Source of the DNA: a virus
Strand: one strand, 5' to 3'
Virus record (IMG/VR): IMGVR_UViG_3300034022_000969
Location: 1-53,904 of that record
DNA: 53,904 nucleotides
Shown here: piece after piece, positions 38,349-45,664 of the stretch
Layout of the letters: each line of letters begins with the position of its first letter
Numbering within the stretch: position 1 is the first letter of the stretch
The notes under the pieces: model-generated
What the model was told of the DNA's origin: nothing
Databases searched by the model: none
The model's input: only the letters and a program-made list of their open reading frames with translations
Translations under genes and position numbers: made by a program

Positions 38349-39497
38349 CTAATTTGTAGGGGTTGGAGGTTTGAACGCTGCTGGTGTTACCTTTTCTGTT
38401 ACCCTCGTTTGAACTGACCACAACGCTGCGGCTGTCTGCTGAGCGTCTTGGCCGACGTAGTATTTCATGGTGGTTGACACGTCACGGTGACGCATCAGAT
38501 CGCGTAACACGACTGGTAACACTCGTTTGCTCCAACGGGTGCCAAACGTCCTGCGGAGGTCGTGCGCTGAAGCGTACTTCTTTCGGCGATGGTCAACAAC
38601 GATTCCAGCCGTCTCGCCGAACGCCGAAATCGTTCTGCTGATGTTCGTTTCGTTTGTGATGGGTTGACCACGTTCTCCGATGGGAGCGAATACGCGGCCT
38701 GTGCGATGCTCGATCGGAGTACGCAGCAGCCAACGGCCAAAGTCCGGGGTGATCGGTAACAGCCGATGCTCACGGCCTTTGTCGTCCTCGGCGTCGATTT
38801 CCAAAAGCGGGTATTCGCCTGCCAAGTTGATTCTCGGGGCGGTGGGATCGTCCCAGGAGAGCGACACGGCTTCGGACAGGCGAAGACCGCTGAGCCATAG
38901 ACCGTACAGCAAGTGCCGCCACGATGCGATTTGCTGGGGCTGGACCACCTTTCCAACGGCGGAGAGCAGGCGAACAAACTCGAACAGGGTCAGGTCACGG
39001 CCTTTTACCTTGCGGCCTGAGACCTCACGCGACTTGGGGAACGTGGGGACCGTCGAGGTGTAGCCTTGCTCCTGCGACCACTGCAACGCGCAACGGATGG
39101 CGATGATGTGGCCCCTGATCGTGGATTCGGATTTCTTCTGGCCACGCAGCTGGGAGACGTATTGAGCCACTACCGATGTGTTGATCGAGGAGAGCTGCGC
39201 GGGTCGCATCGTTTCTGTGAAGACCTTCAATTTGCTGAGGTGCCAACGTTCTGTTGCCGATTCCAAGCCCGACAGGTGCCGGATTTGATAAAGATCTTGG
39301 AACGACTCCCAGGGCATTGCACCGTCACCGGAGGCCTGCGTCTCGTTGAGGTGTTTTTCCAGATCAGACGCGGCTCGTTCCGCCTTGCCACGGGTGGTGC
39401 ATTTGGACGATCTCGTGCATTGCTTGCCGGTGGTCGGGTCACGCCAGCGAAGGGCTAAGAATTTCCGGCCGTAATCGATCACATAGACCCTGATCAC
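38349..39497 (-). CDS. int: Tyrosine recombinase integrase
   Basis: 382 residues, GTG start at 39497 overlapping the upstream gene by 4 nt. The catalytic set is complete: R206 in SGLRLSEAV, H312 and R315 in AHDLRRTFG, H337 in LMRHRDVST and Y346 or Y347 in KYYVGQ. The N-terminal part has an arm-binding-like region and a SAM-like core-binding domain (about 60-150). It integrates the phage at the tRNA-like site adjoining its 3' end. Its promoter is probably the - strand one at 39941-39969. Confidence 0.92.
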   Translation of the reverse strand: MIRVYVIDYGRKFLALRWRDPTTGKQCTRSSKCTTRGKAERAASDLEKHLNETQASGDGAMPWESFQDLYQIRHLSGLESATERWHLSKLKVFTETMRPAQLSSINTSVVAQYVSQLRGQKKSESTIRGHIIAIRCALQWSQEQGYTSTVPTFPKSREVSGRKVKGRDLTLFEFVRLLSAVGKVVQPQQIASWRHLLYGLWLSGLRLSEAVSLSWDDPTAPRINLAGEYPLLEIDAEDDKGREHRLLPITPDFGRWLLRTPIEHRTGRVFAPIGERGQPITNETNISRTISAFGETAGIVVDHRRKKYASAHDLRRTFGTRWSKRVLPVVLRDLMRHRDVSTTMKYYVGQDAQQTAAALWSVQTRVTEKVTPAAFKPPTPTN

Positions 39498-39898
39498 GTT
39501 GGCCTCGGTTTTTTGGATGGCTTCTTGGCGGACGGTTTGGCTTGCTTCTTGGCTGGCGTTTTTGCGGTGCCAGGCGGTGACTGGATCAGGTCGGATTGTG
39601 CAGCCAGATTTGCATTCCGTTTTGTCCGTAGTTCAATGGCAATTTGGTTTTGCTTCCATCGAGGTGTTTCACCTGATTTCGCGCATCTGTATTGATCGCG
39701 AAATTCGCTTTCGGCTGTTCCTGAAAGCTTGACAATCGTGGAGGTGTAAACCCCAAACGCGGCCTGAGCTTGTAAGTTCAAGGCGTCAAACTGTTTGGAA
39801 CGCATTTCCGCAACGATGCTGCGAAATTTCGATGCGGCGTATTCCAATTCGGCAGCAACCAATTCAATTTCATCGGCGGTCCAAGCGTTCATCGCCAT
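39494..39898 (-). CDS. Integrase partner protein with Lys/Pro-rich tail
   Basis: 134 residues from ATG 39898, chosen because the only good promoter (TTGACG-N17-AATACT at 39969-39941) lies downstream of the GTG at 39991. The body is helical (ADEIELVAAELEYAASKFRS). The tail is histone-H1-like (AKKQAKPSAKKPSKKPRPT) and would bind DNA. It is translationally coupled to integrase, so it is a candidate accessory factor for recombination. No family is recognised. Confidence 0.6.
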   Translation of the reverse strand: MAMNAWTADEIELVAAELEYAASKFRSIVAEMRSKQFDALNLQAQAAFGVYTSTIVKLSGTAESEFRDQYRCAKSGETPRWKQNQIAIELRTKRNANLAAQSDLIQSPPGTAKTPAKKQAKPSAKKPSKKPRPT

Positions 39899-39940
39899 CG
39901 AGAAATCCCAATGCAGTTTAAGAAAGTTTTTTAGAGTTGA

Positions 39941-39969
39941 AGTATTGTTGGGAATTGCAGTTGCGTCAA
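39941..39969 (-). promoter_or_regulatory. Promoter for the integrase operon
   Basis: On the - strand TTGACG (39969-39964), 17-nt spacer, AATACT (39946-39941). Transcription would begin at about 39934, upstream of the ATG at 39898. It diverges from the + strand promoter at 40019; the shared region between them carries AACTGT/ACAGTT half-sites. Confidence 0.6.
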
Positions 39970-39981
39970 TTTGGGCTCGAA

Positions 39982-40027
39982 AACTGTACAAAAATCCAAA
40001 AAACTTTCGCGACAGTTCTTGACAGTT
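39982..40027. promoter_or_regulatory. Operator half-sites between divergent promoters
   Basis: AACTGT (39982-39987), ACAGTT (40012-40017) and ACAGTT (40022-40027). The last two are direct repeats 10 bp apart, and the final one overlaps the -35 box of the promoter at 40019. They are the half-sites of the operators at 35453-35499, suggesting one repressor controls both regions. Confidence 0.55.
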
Positions 40028-40047
40028 CGAAAAGCGGATTGTATTCT
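40019..40047 (+). promoter_or_regulatory. Strong promoter TTGACA-N17-TATTCT
   Basis: TTGACA (40019-40024), 17-nt spacer and TATTCT (40042-40047), near consensus. It faces the excisionase-like gene at 40092 and the DNA-metabolism block, so it is a good candidate for the main early promoter, repressible through the overlapping ACAGTT sites. Confidence 0.75.
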
Positions 40048-40091
40048 TTCCCCGTCAGGGCGAATCACAAAACCGTCAAATAGGCATCACA

Positions 40092-40391
40092 ATGGCTACA
40101 GCAATGAAACAGCCAAAAGGGATTCCCGACTCTCTCGTTACTGGGGGAATCGATCCAAATAAGGCTTACGCACTCAATGAATTTTTGAAGGTCGCTGCTA
40201 TATCGCGTCAATCGCTGTCCGATTTGCGGAAGCTTGGACTGGTTGTGAGAGACACCGGATCGGGGACTCCCACAATGCTCGGGAGCGACTGGATTGAGTT
40301 TGTGAAAACTCGTCCTGCTCACGTGCCGAAGCCGCGTGGTCGGCACAATTTGAAGAATGCATCCGTAGGAACAACTCAACCGAATCCGTGA
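40092..40391 (+). CDS. Excisionase-like or winged-HTH protein
   Basis: 99 residues from ATG 40092. NEFLKVAAISRQSLSDLRKL, then GLVVRDTGSGTPTMLGSDWI, follows the MerR/excisionase-type fold: a helix-turn-helix that reads DNA and a wing. It is divergent from the integrase operon and under the strong promoter at 40019, the classic place for an excisionase/early control protein. The Pro/Arg-rich tail (HVPKPRGRHNL) may add DNA contacts. Confidence 0.65.
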   Translation: MATAMKQPKGIPDSLVTGGIDPNKAYALNEFLKVAAISRQSLSDLRKLGLVVRDTGSGTPTMLGSDWIEFVKTRPAHVPKPRGRHNLKNASVGTTQPNP

Positions 40392-40470
40392 TGTGATCCA
40401 TCGTGGCGATCATCGGCACAGGTTGCAACTAAAAGTTCCCTAGGTTTCCCAATTTAACACAAACTCAGAA

Positions 40471-40486
40471 TTTCTAGGCCTAGAAA
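40471..40486. repeat. 16-bp perfect palindrome abutting a start codon
   Basis: TTTCTAGGCCTAGAAA is fully self-complementary without a spacer and ends directly before the ATG at 40487. It could be a repressor site or block translation of the next gene. No clear ribosome-binding site exists for that gene, which adds to the oddity. Confidence 0.7.
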
Positions 40487-40690
40487 ATGACTCCATTTTT
40501 GATCTTCGGATTGGTCTTGTTTTGCTGCGGTGGCATGTGTTTGGTTGGCTGGGGGCTCCATGAATTCAATCCGATCAACGAGATCATGGAGGAAGTGACC
40601 GGCGTGGTCGAATTGCCGAAGGAGTCGGCGAGTTATTCCACCCGGTCTCGTAGTGGGATAGAGCAGCCAGGTAGCTCGCGAGGTTCATAA
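40487..40690 (+). CDS. Small single-span membrane protein overlapping the tRNA
   Basis: 67 residues. A hydrophobic N-terminal span (FLIFGLVLFCCGGMCLVGWG) is followed by a short soluble tail. The last 39 nt lie inside the tRNA gene that starts at 40652, so the C-terminal end is probably not under selection. There is no clear ribosome-binding site; the start is preceded by a 16-bp palindrome. Confidence 0.45.
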   Translation: MTPFLIFGLVLFCCGGMCLVGWGLHEFNPINEIMEEVTGVVELPKESASYSTRSRSGIEQPGSSRGS

Positions 40691-40725
40691 CCTTGAGGTC
40701 GCAGGTTCGAATCCTGCTCCCACCA
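40652..40725 (+). tRNA. tRNA-Met (CAU), initiator-like
   Basis: A full cloverleaf can be drawn: acceptor AGTGGGA/TCCCACC with an unpaired A1-C72, D arm GAGC-AGCCAGGTA-GCTC, anticodon stem CGAGG/CCTTG around TTCATAA (anticodon 40686-40688), and T arm GCAGG-TTCGAAT-CCTGC, then A73. CCA is not encoded. The mismatch at 1-72 and the D-loop AGCCAGGTAG are hallmarks of bacterial initiator tRNA; the three G-C pairs of the anticodon stem are only partly present. It sits just before csrA. Confidence 0.85.
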
Positions 40726-40782
40726 TTTTCCAAAAGCGCGGGGGGTCTGCGTGGAAAATCCGTTGATACAAGGATGTAAACC

Positions 40783-40965
40783 ATGTTAGTGCTAAGTCGG
40801 AAGCCCGGCGAAAAGATTTTTATTGGTGAGGATATTGAAATCACGATCGTTCGCATTGGGCCGAATACCGTTCGCATCGGGGTGACAGCTCCGAGAGAGA
40901 TGAGAATCATTCGCGATGAATTGGTCGTCGCGGAAACGCAACCTGTGGAGAGTGTGGAATCATGA
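40783..40965 (+). CDS. csrA: CsrA-family RNA-binding regulator
   Basis: 60 residues, AAGGATGT upstream. MLVLSRKPGEKIFIGEDIEI, then VRIGVTAPREMRIIRDEL, is the complete CsrA fold, including the N-terminal LSRKPGE and the conserved Arg near residue 44. CsrA dimers bind GGA in hairpin loops and usually block ribosome binding. A phage copy could redirect host metabolism or time its own genes. It is coupled to the next gene by a 4-nt overlap. Confidence 0.92.
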   Translation: MLVLSRKPGEKIFIGEDIEITIVRIGPNTVRIGVTAPREMRIIRDELVVAETQPVESVES

Positions 40966-41318
40966 TCGCGAAAAACAATGAATTTACCGTTGAGGATCTT
41001 GGGTCGTCTCAGCTGATGCAGCGGGACAAAAACAACCAGCTGATCGGAGAGAACAACGAACTGCGAAGACAGATCGAGGTGCTGACCGCAACTATTGCCA
41101 AGCTGCAACCTGACGCGATCGAGCTGCAACGACTGCGGCAGCATGCGGAAGATGTTGTTGAATGGGTCGTGGAAGACGCGACCGACAAGCATGGGAGATT
41201 GATCAAGCACACTGTGGATGCGGCCTTGGGTGGCGAGGACTGGGTCCCAGGTTGGGTCGTGAAAAACGGGAAGCGGATTTCCCTGCTGAGCACGATTTAC
41301 GAGGTCTCTGAAGTCTGA
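40962..41318 (+). CDS. Coiled-coil hypothetical protein
   Basis: 118 residues, ATGA overlap with csrA. A leucine-rich coiled coil occupies about 25-68 (NQLIGENNELRRQIEVLTAT and onward), followed by a small domain with two Trp-rich segments (VVEWVVEDATD, GGEDWVPGWVVKNGK). Co-translation with CsrA suggests a functional link, but no family is recognised. Confidence 0.6.
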   Translation: MIAKNNEFTVEDLGSSQLMQRDKNNQLIGENNELRRQIEVLTATIAKLQPDAIELQRLRQHAEDVVEWVVEDATDKHGRLIKHTVDAALGGEDWVPGWVVKNGKRISLLSTIYEVSEV

Positions 41319-41395
41319 ACGTATCCGTGATGTGTTGAGAGATCGGGCTGAAATGTTCGGCCCGAAGAAACCAAAACGAAATGAAAGTTTGAATC

Positions 41396-42919
41396 ATGAT
41401 CGCAGCGAACACAACAATGGTTGAGCCGATTGTTATTAACAACATTGGTCCGATTGATCACTTTGAGATTCCCGCAGTGCCGGGAACGATTACGGTATTC
41501 CGGGGAAATAATGGTAAGGGGAAGTCTACAGCATTAGACGCGATTTCTGCTCTGACTCGGGGTGGAAATGGTTTGGAGTCACGAGACGGTACTGTTGGTG
41601 GATCCGCCTCGGGATTTGGCGTGACGATCAAGGTCGGTCGCGGTGGTGCGAATCGTCGCACTGGCAGTCTGGTGGTGACCTCAGTCGAGGATAAGCTTTC
41701 GATCGCCGATTTTGTTGACCCTCGGGTGAATGATCCCGTTGCGGCGGACGCTCGACGGCTAAAGGCGTTGGTCGGTCTGGTGGGGCTCAAGGCTGATCCT
41801 GCCGCGTTCTACTCGCTGTGCGGAGGTGCGGAGCAGTTTGCCGCGATCGTGAAGCCGGAAACGCTCAAGGAAACTGATCCAATTACGCTGTGCGAAAAGA
41901 TCAAGCGAGATTTGGAATCGGCGTCTCGAATGAGCAACACCAAGGCGGAGCGATTGTTCGGCGAGATCCAGGCAAAGCAGGCTGCGGCGAACGGGATTGA
42001 TCTGAAACTGGAGCATGATCGAGACGTGCTGCAGAAGAAACTTGAACGAGCAATTGCTGATCAATCGGCACTTCGCGAACGACAGGCCGCAGCGGGCCGG
42101 GCCGCACTGCAACGGCAGCAAGCCGATGCCGCGTTGAAACGGGCCGTGGAAAGCTATACCGGCAAGACGATTGGTCAGGCTGATGTGGACTTGGATTCAG
42201 CGAGGGAAGATCAGGCCACGCAACAGAAGACTGTTGAAAAGCTTGAGGATACTCTGCGGGAAGCAAGAGCCGATTTGTTGGCAGCGAATTCCAAGCTTGC
42301 GATTGCTGTGAATGCTCGTGAGTCTGCGGTCTCGCATGACGTTGCGATCGCTGGCTGGAAGAAGACTTTGGACGATTCAGCCGCCACGCAAACACCATCG
42401 GATGCGGTTTTGGAGTCGGCAGAGAAAGACGTTGCCGCAGCTCGTGAAGCGAACGAGACAGGGACGTTGATTCGCGCAGCGAAGGCGAGACTGGCCGAAG
42501 CGACCGAACTGGAGGAGCAGCGAAAGGCTGCCGTCGGTGAATCCGAGCGGCTGCGTGATGCTGCCAAGTCGGTGCTGGATGTGCTGGCCGCTGGGGTGAA
42601 GGAGTTGGTCCCAGGTCTGGAGATTAACAGCGAGTTTCGGATTGTCGTTCCGCATGCGACACGAAAATCGTGTTACTACGCGGACCTATCGCATGGTGAG
42701 GGCTGGAAAATGGCTCTGCGGATTGCCGTCAAGTCGTTCGAGCGGCTGGGTGAGCCAGGAGTTTTGGCGATTCCTCAAATTGCGTGGGAAGGTCTCGACG
42801 GTCGCAGCCGACAGGAACTGATTCAACTTGTCGGGGAGACTGATCTGTGCGTTTACACCGCCGAGGCGTCTCGTGAGGTCGATGGCGATGCCGGATTGAC
42901 TCATCAAATCGTTAAGTAA
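41396..42919 (+). CDS. SMC/Rad50-like ATPase
   Basis: 507 residues. Walker A FRGNNGKGKST (about 36-45) opens the head, a long coiled coil spans about 190-410 (two halves rich in Ala, Glu, Gln), and the C-terminal head has the signature LSHGEGWKMAL (about 431). Where the Walker B hhhhDE is expected, the sequence is VLAIPQIAWEGLDG (about 456-469), lacking the Asp, so ATP hydrolysis may be weakened. It is adjacent to a RecE-like nuclease and resolvase and probably acts in phage recombination, similar to Rad50/SbcC-type proteins. Confidence 0.75.
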   Translation: MIAANTTMVEPIVINNIGPIDHFEIPAVPGTITVFRGNNGKGKSTALDAISALTRGGNGLESRDGTVGGSASGFGVTIKVGRGGANRRTGSLVVTSVEDKLSIADFVDPRVNDPVAADARRLKALVGLVGLKADPAAFYSLCGGAEQFAAIVKPETLKETDPITLCEKIKRDLESASRMSNTKAERLFGEIQAKQAAANGIDLKLEHDRDVLQKKLERAIADQSALRERQAAAGRAALQRQQADAALKRAVESYTGKTIGQADVDLDSAREDQATQQKTVEKLEDTLREARADLLAANSKLAIAVNARESAVSHDVAIAGWKKTLDDSAATQTPSDAVLESAEKDVAAAREANETGTLIRAAKARLAEATELEEQRKAAVGESERLRDAAKSVLDVLAAGVKELVPGLEINSEFRIVVPHATRKSCYYADLSHGEGWKMALRIAVKSFERLGEPGVLAIPQIAWEGLDGRSRQELIQLVGETDLCVYTAEASREVDGDAGLTHQIVK

Positions 42920-42963
42920 GCCGACGTTTCGATTATCAACCAATTGTCTTGAAAGCTAAGCCG

Positions 42964-43863
42964 ATGTCGTTAGAAGCCCCCAAGCCCGGAATTTACCCGA
43001 ATGTTCCGTTCGAGGATTATCTCGAATGGGATGCGGTCTCGAACAGCAGCATGCATGCGGCGAAGCGATCAATGCTGCACTATTACGAGCAGCAGCCGAT
43101 CAACGAGACTCCTGCCATGCGGCTGGGTACGTTGTGTCATGCGGGGAAGTTCGAGCCGCTGATGATCGCTCAGCGGTATGTGGTGATGCCTGCGTTCGAG
43201 AATCAGGTGCGAAAGCCAAACGGTGATCTGTTTGACAGTCCAAAGCTTTCAAAGGCCTACAAGGAACTGGTCTACGATTTCCGCCAAGCGAATTCGGACA
43301 AGATCCCGGTTGAGCAGTCCGAGTTTGATCGGATGCTGGGGGTGGTTGCGGCGCTGTCTCGACATGGTCGGGCCAGCGAATACTTGGCCGTTCGGGAAAC
43401 GACACAGGTCGAAGTTGCGATCGTCTGGCGAGATGCTGATACAGGTCTGCTGTGCAAGGGGCGAATGGACTGCATCCAGCATGACTGTGACACGGTCAGC
43501 GACCTGAAGACCGCAGTCGATGTTGAGCACTTTGAGAAGATCATTCTCAACAGAAGCTATCACCGTCAGGGTGCTTTTTATGTCGATGGGTTGGCCGAGT
43601 TGACGGGCGAGGTGTTTGACTTTGCTCTTGCCGCGATCGAGCCATCCAGACCGCATGGAATCAGAGCCGCGAAGCTGTGCGATGACACGTTGCGCTCGGG
43701 TCGGACGGAGTACAAGCGGATCCTGCAGAGTATTGCGGAATGCCGCGAATCGAAGAGTTGGCCGGGTTATGAAAGCCCGGAATTTTGGAAGCTGCCTGCG
43801 TGGGCAGCGGATGCCGATGATGAAATCGAACTCGTCATTGGTGGTCAAAAGGTTCGAATCTGA
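42964..43863 (+). CDS. RecE-like PD-(D/E)XK exonuclease
   Basis: 299 residues from ATG 42964 (TTG 42949 would add five residues). Recognisable features are MRLGTLCHAGKFEP, then GLLCKGRMDCI with the metal-binding Asp, SDLKTAVDVEHFEK (the D-x-K pair) and SYHRQGAFYVDGL (QxxxY helix), in the order of RecE C-terminal-like nucleases. It would resect double-strand ends for phage recombination. No RecT/Erf annealase is seen nearby, so the partner may be the protein at 43876 or a host factor. Confidence 0.75.
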   Translation: MSLEAPKPGIYPNVPFEDYLEWDAVSNSSMHAAKRSMLHYYEQQPINETPAMRLGTLCHAGKFEPLMIAQRYVVMPAFENQVRKPNGDLFDSPKLSKAYKELVYDFRQANSDKIPVEQSEFDRMLGVVAALSRHGRASEYLAVRETTQVEVAIVWRDADTGLLCKGRMDCIQHDCDTVSDLKTAVDVEHFEKIILNRSYHRQGAFYVDGLAELTGEVFDFALAAIEPSRPHGIRAAKLCDDTLRSGRTEYKRILQSIAECRESKSWPGYESPEFWKLPAWAADADDEIELVIGGQKVRI

Positions 43864-43875
43864 AAGGGTTTTACG

Positions 43876-44295
43876 ATGTCGAATTACGCGTTGTTGTTTC
43901 CGTCGAAATGGTTGGCCGCTGCGGATCTGATGGGCGAAGACCGAATCGTCCAGGTGAAGCAGATCATTCCATCGGAGGAGGTCGGGCAGTCCAAGGACAA
44001 GCGCCCGGTGGTCTACTTTCAGGGGGTCGAGAAGGGTCTGGTGCTGAACAAGACTAACGCCAAACGGATCGCCAAATTGTACGGTCCGGACACTGACAAG
44101 TGGTTGGGGAAGCCAATCACTCTTTATCCCTCAGAGTGCGATTTTGGGGACGAGACTGTGCCGTGTTTGCGAGTCAGGCCCGAGGCTCCGCAAATCGATG
44201 ATCCAGACGATGATCTCGACGAAGAAGAGCAGGCCGCTCTGGACGCCGTGAGAAAACGCAAGGCCGAAAAGAAGGCCAAAGCTAACGCATCCTGA
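43876..44295 (+). CDS. Conserved phage DNA-metabolism protein
   Basis: 139 residues with the segments FPSKWLAAADLMGEDRIVQV, KRPVVYFQGVEKGLVLNKTN and DKWLGKPITLYPSECDFGDE, a pattern I know from small phage proteins found beside RecB/RecE-type nucleases, whose role is not settled (perhaps ssDNA binding, OB-like). The tail is acidic, then Lys-rich. Last gene of this operon before the structured region 44303-44588. Confidence 0.6.
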   Translation: MSNYALLFPSKWLAAADLMGEDRIVQVKQIIPSEEVGQSKDKRPVVYFQGVEKGLVLNKTNAKRIAKLYGPDTDKWLGKPITLYPSECDFGDETVPCLRVRPEAPQIDDPDDDLDEEEQAALDAVRKRKAEKKAKANAS

Positions 44296-44302
44296 AGGCA
44301 AC

Positions 44303-44485
44303 GACTGCTGCTACTTTCACCCGACACGAACTGAAGCGTGGAGGATAGACCGGCAATCACGGGCAGCAGTCAAAATCGCAACGTGTATTGCTGGGAGGGG
44401 CCAGACGGCTGGCCGCAGCTACTCAGAACGCGACTCGGGACTAATGGAGACTAGGCCTGTTCGAGACCGGCCCCGAGTGTTTTTT
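44303..44485 (+). ncRNA. Candidate structured RNA ending in a terminator
   Basis: In the 314-nt gap 44296-44609 there is a 9-bp closing stem GACTGCTGC (44303-44311) / GCAGCAGTC (44363-44371) with an inner CACG/CGTG hairpin, then GGCCAG-ACGG-CTGGCC (44399-44414), then a terminator ACTCGGG (44433-44439) / CCCGAGT (44472-44478) with GTTTTTT. Three well-formed hairpins ending in a terminator are unlikely by chance. Unpaired GGA motifs (GTGGAGGA, ATGGAG) could bind CsrA. No promoter is evident, so it could also be the 3' end of the preceding mRNA. Confidence 0.5.
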
Positions 44486-44499
44486 AAGCAAAGTGGCCG

Positions 44500-44588
44500 C
44501 CCCGCGCAGCCGTTCAGCATGTTGCTGAAGTTCAACGGTAATCTACTGCTCGTGACAATGCAGTTCTGCGCGGGGTGGATTTTTCTTC
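44500..44588 (+). promoter_or_regulatory. Large leader hairpin before the resolvase gene
   Basis: CCCCGCGCAG (44500-44509) pairs with CTGCGCGGGG (44566-44575). Inside, CCGTT/AACGG encloses CAGC-ATGTT-GCTG. ATTTTTCTTC follows, then the gene at 44610. It is similar in plan to the leader hairpins of the structural genes but has different arms and a larger loop. Confidence 0.55.
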
Positions 44589-44609
44589 AGATCGGAACGG
44601 ATTCGGATT

Positions 44610-45176
44610 ATGAGCATTGCAACCGTTATTGGGATCGACCCGTCGCTGACTGGGACTGGCGTCATCGTGCTGGACGCTGACGGAACATTGCTGCATAAGT
44701 CGGTCGTTTCGTCTGCTCCCAGCGGTGGCAAGGTGTTCGATCGCATGCAGCGTATCGAAAAGATGGTGACACAGATCAAAGCCATCGTGTTCCAGTTCAA
44801 ACCTGATGTCATTTGCATCGAGGGGTATAGCCTTGGCAGCAACATGCCAGGGGTTTCGGATCGTGTCGAATACGGTGGCCTGCTGCGGTACGTGCTGACA
44901 CGCAACTGGAAGGTCATAGAGGTCAATCCGCTCAGTCTGAAAAAATGGGCAACCGGTCGGGGTGCCGGTGACAAGACCGCTTTGATTGCCGCGATCACGG
45001 CTCGGTATGGGGTCCAGTTCGGGTCATCCGACGAGTACGACGCCTACGCATTGGCTCGGCTCGGGATGCAGATTGCAGGGTTTGAAAAACCGAGCAACGC
45101 GACCCAGGCCGAATGCGTTGATGTGGCCGTGAATGGCCGTCCCAAGAAGATTAAGAAAGTGAAGGTAGCGAAGTGA
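44610..45176 (+). CDS. RuvC-like Holliday junction resolvase
   Basis: 188 residues. The four acidic residues of the RuvC active site are visible: D10 in IGIDPSLTGTG, E71 in CIEGYSLGS, and D141 and D144 in SDEYDAYALARLG. The C-terminal tail is Lys-rich (GRPKKIKKVKVAK) and would bind DNA. It resolves branched replication intermediates before packaging. It overlaps the next gene by 4 nt. Confidence 0.85.
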   Translation: MSIATVIGIDPSLTGTGVIVLDADGTLLHKSVVSSAPSGGKVFDRMQRIEKMVTQIKAIVFQFKPDVICIEGYSLGSNMPGVSDRVEYGGLLRYVLTRNWKVIEVNPLSLKKWATGRGAGDKTALIAAITARYGVQFGSSDEYDAYALARLGMQIAGFEKPSNATQAECVDVAVNGRPKKIKKVKVAK

Positions 45177-45664
45177 CGACACGAGTTCTGAAAGTAAACG
45201 GAATCAACCCGAACGAGTGGCAGGGGAACCCAGGAAACGAATACTGCGGTCGGAGAGTGATCATCAAGAATGGTCCTCACTATGGCGCGGTGTGGGAAAA
45301 CATTGGGTTTGGAAATTGTTATAAGTTTGAGGCTGACGACACGGACGAAGACAAGCGGCTGAAGTTGTTTCACTTTGTCCAAGGGCTGAACGTCTCGTTA
45401 TTGAAGGCCAAGATGCTGCGCAATCGGTTCGCCAAATTGGCCGGAAAGAATCTTGGCTGCTGGTGCCTGAACTGGGACGGCGAGGGTCGAGTGCCTCTGT
45501 GTCATGCCGCTTGGCTGGCTCGGATTGTCGATCTGTTTGAGGAGACGGTTGACGGGAAAAAAGCGGTGGCCGTGTCTGTCAATTCTACGGGTGGAATGCT
45601 GGCGCATCATCTGGAACTTCCGAAGGAAAACCTGACGACTTGTGTGATTCGGAGGCTCTGGTGA
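45173..45664 (+). CDS. DUF4326-like protein
   Basis: 163 residues, GTG start overlapping the resolvase stop. The segment LAGKNLGCWCLNWDGEGRVP, then LCHAAWLARIVD, matches the GKxLxCWC...CHxxxL pattern of DUF4326, a small Cys/His protein common in phages, of unknown role. It is placed between resolvase and sliding clamp, so DNA metabolism is likely. Confidence 0.65.
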   Translation: MTTRVLKVNGINPNEWQGNPGNEYCGRRVIIKNGPHYGAVWENIGFGNCYKFEADDTDEDKRLKLFHFVQGLNVSLLKAKMLRNRFAKLAGKNLGCWCLNWDGEGRVPLCHAAWLARIVDLFEETVDGKKAVAVSVNSTGGMLAHHLELPKENLTTCVIRRLW

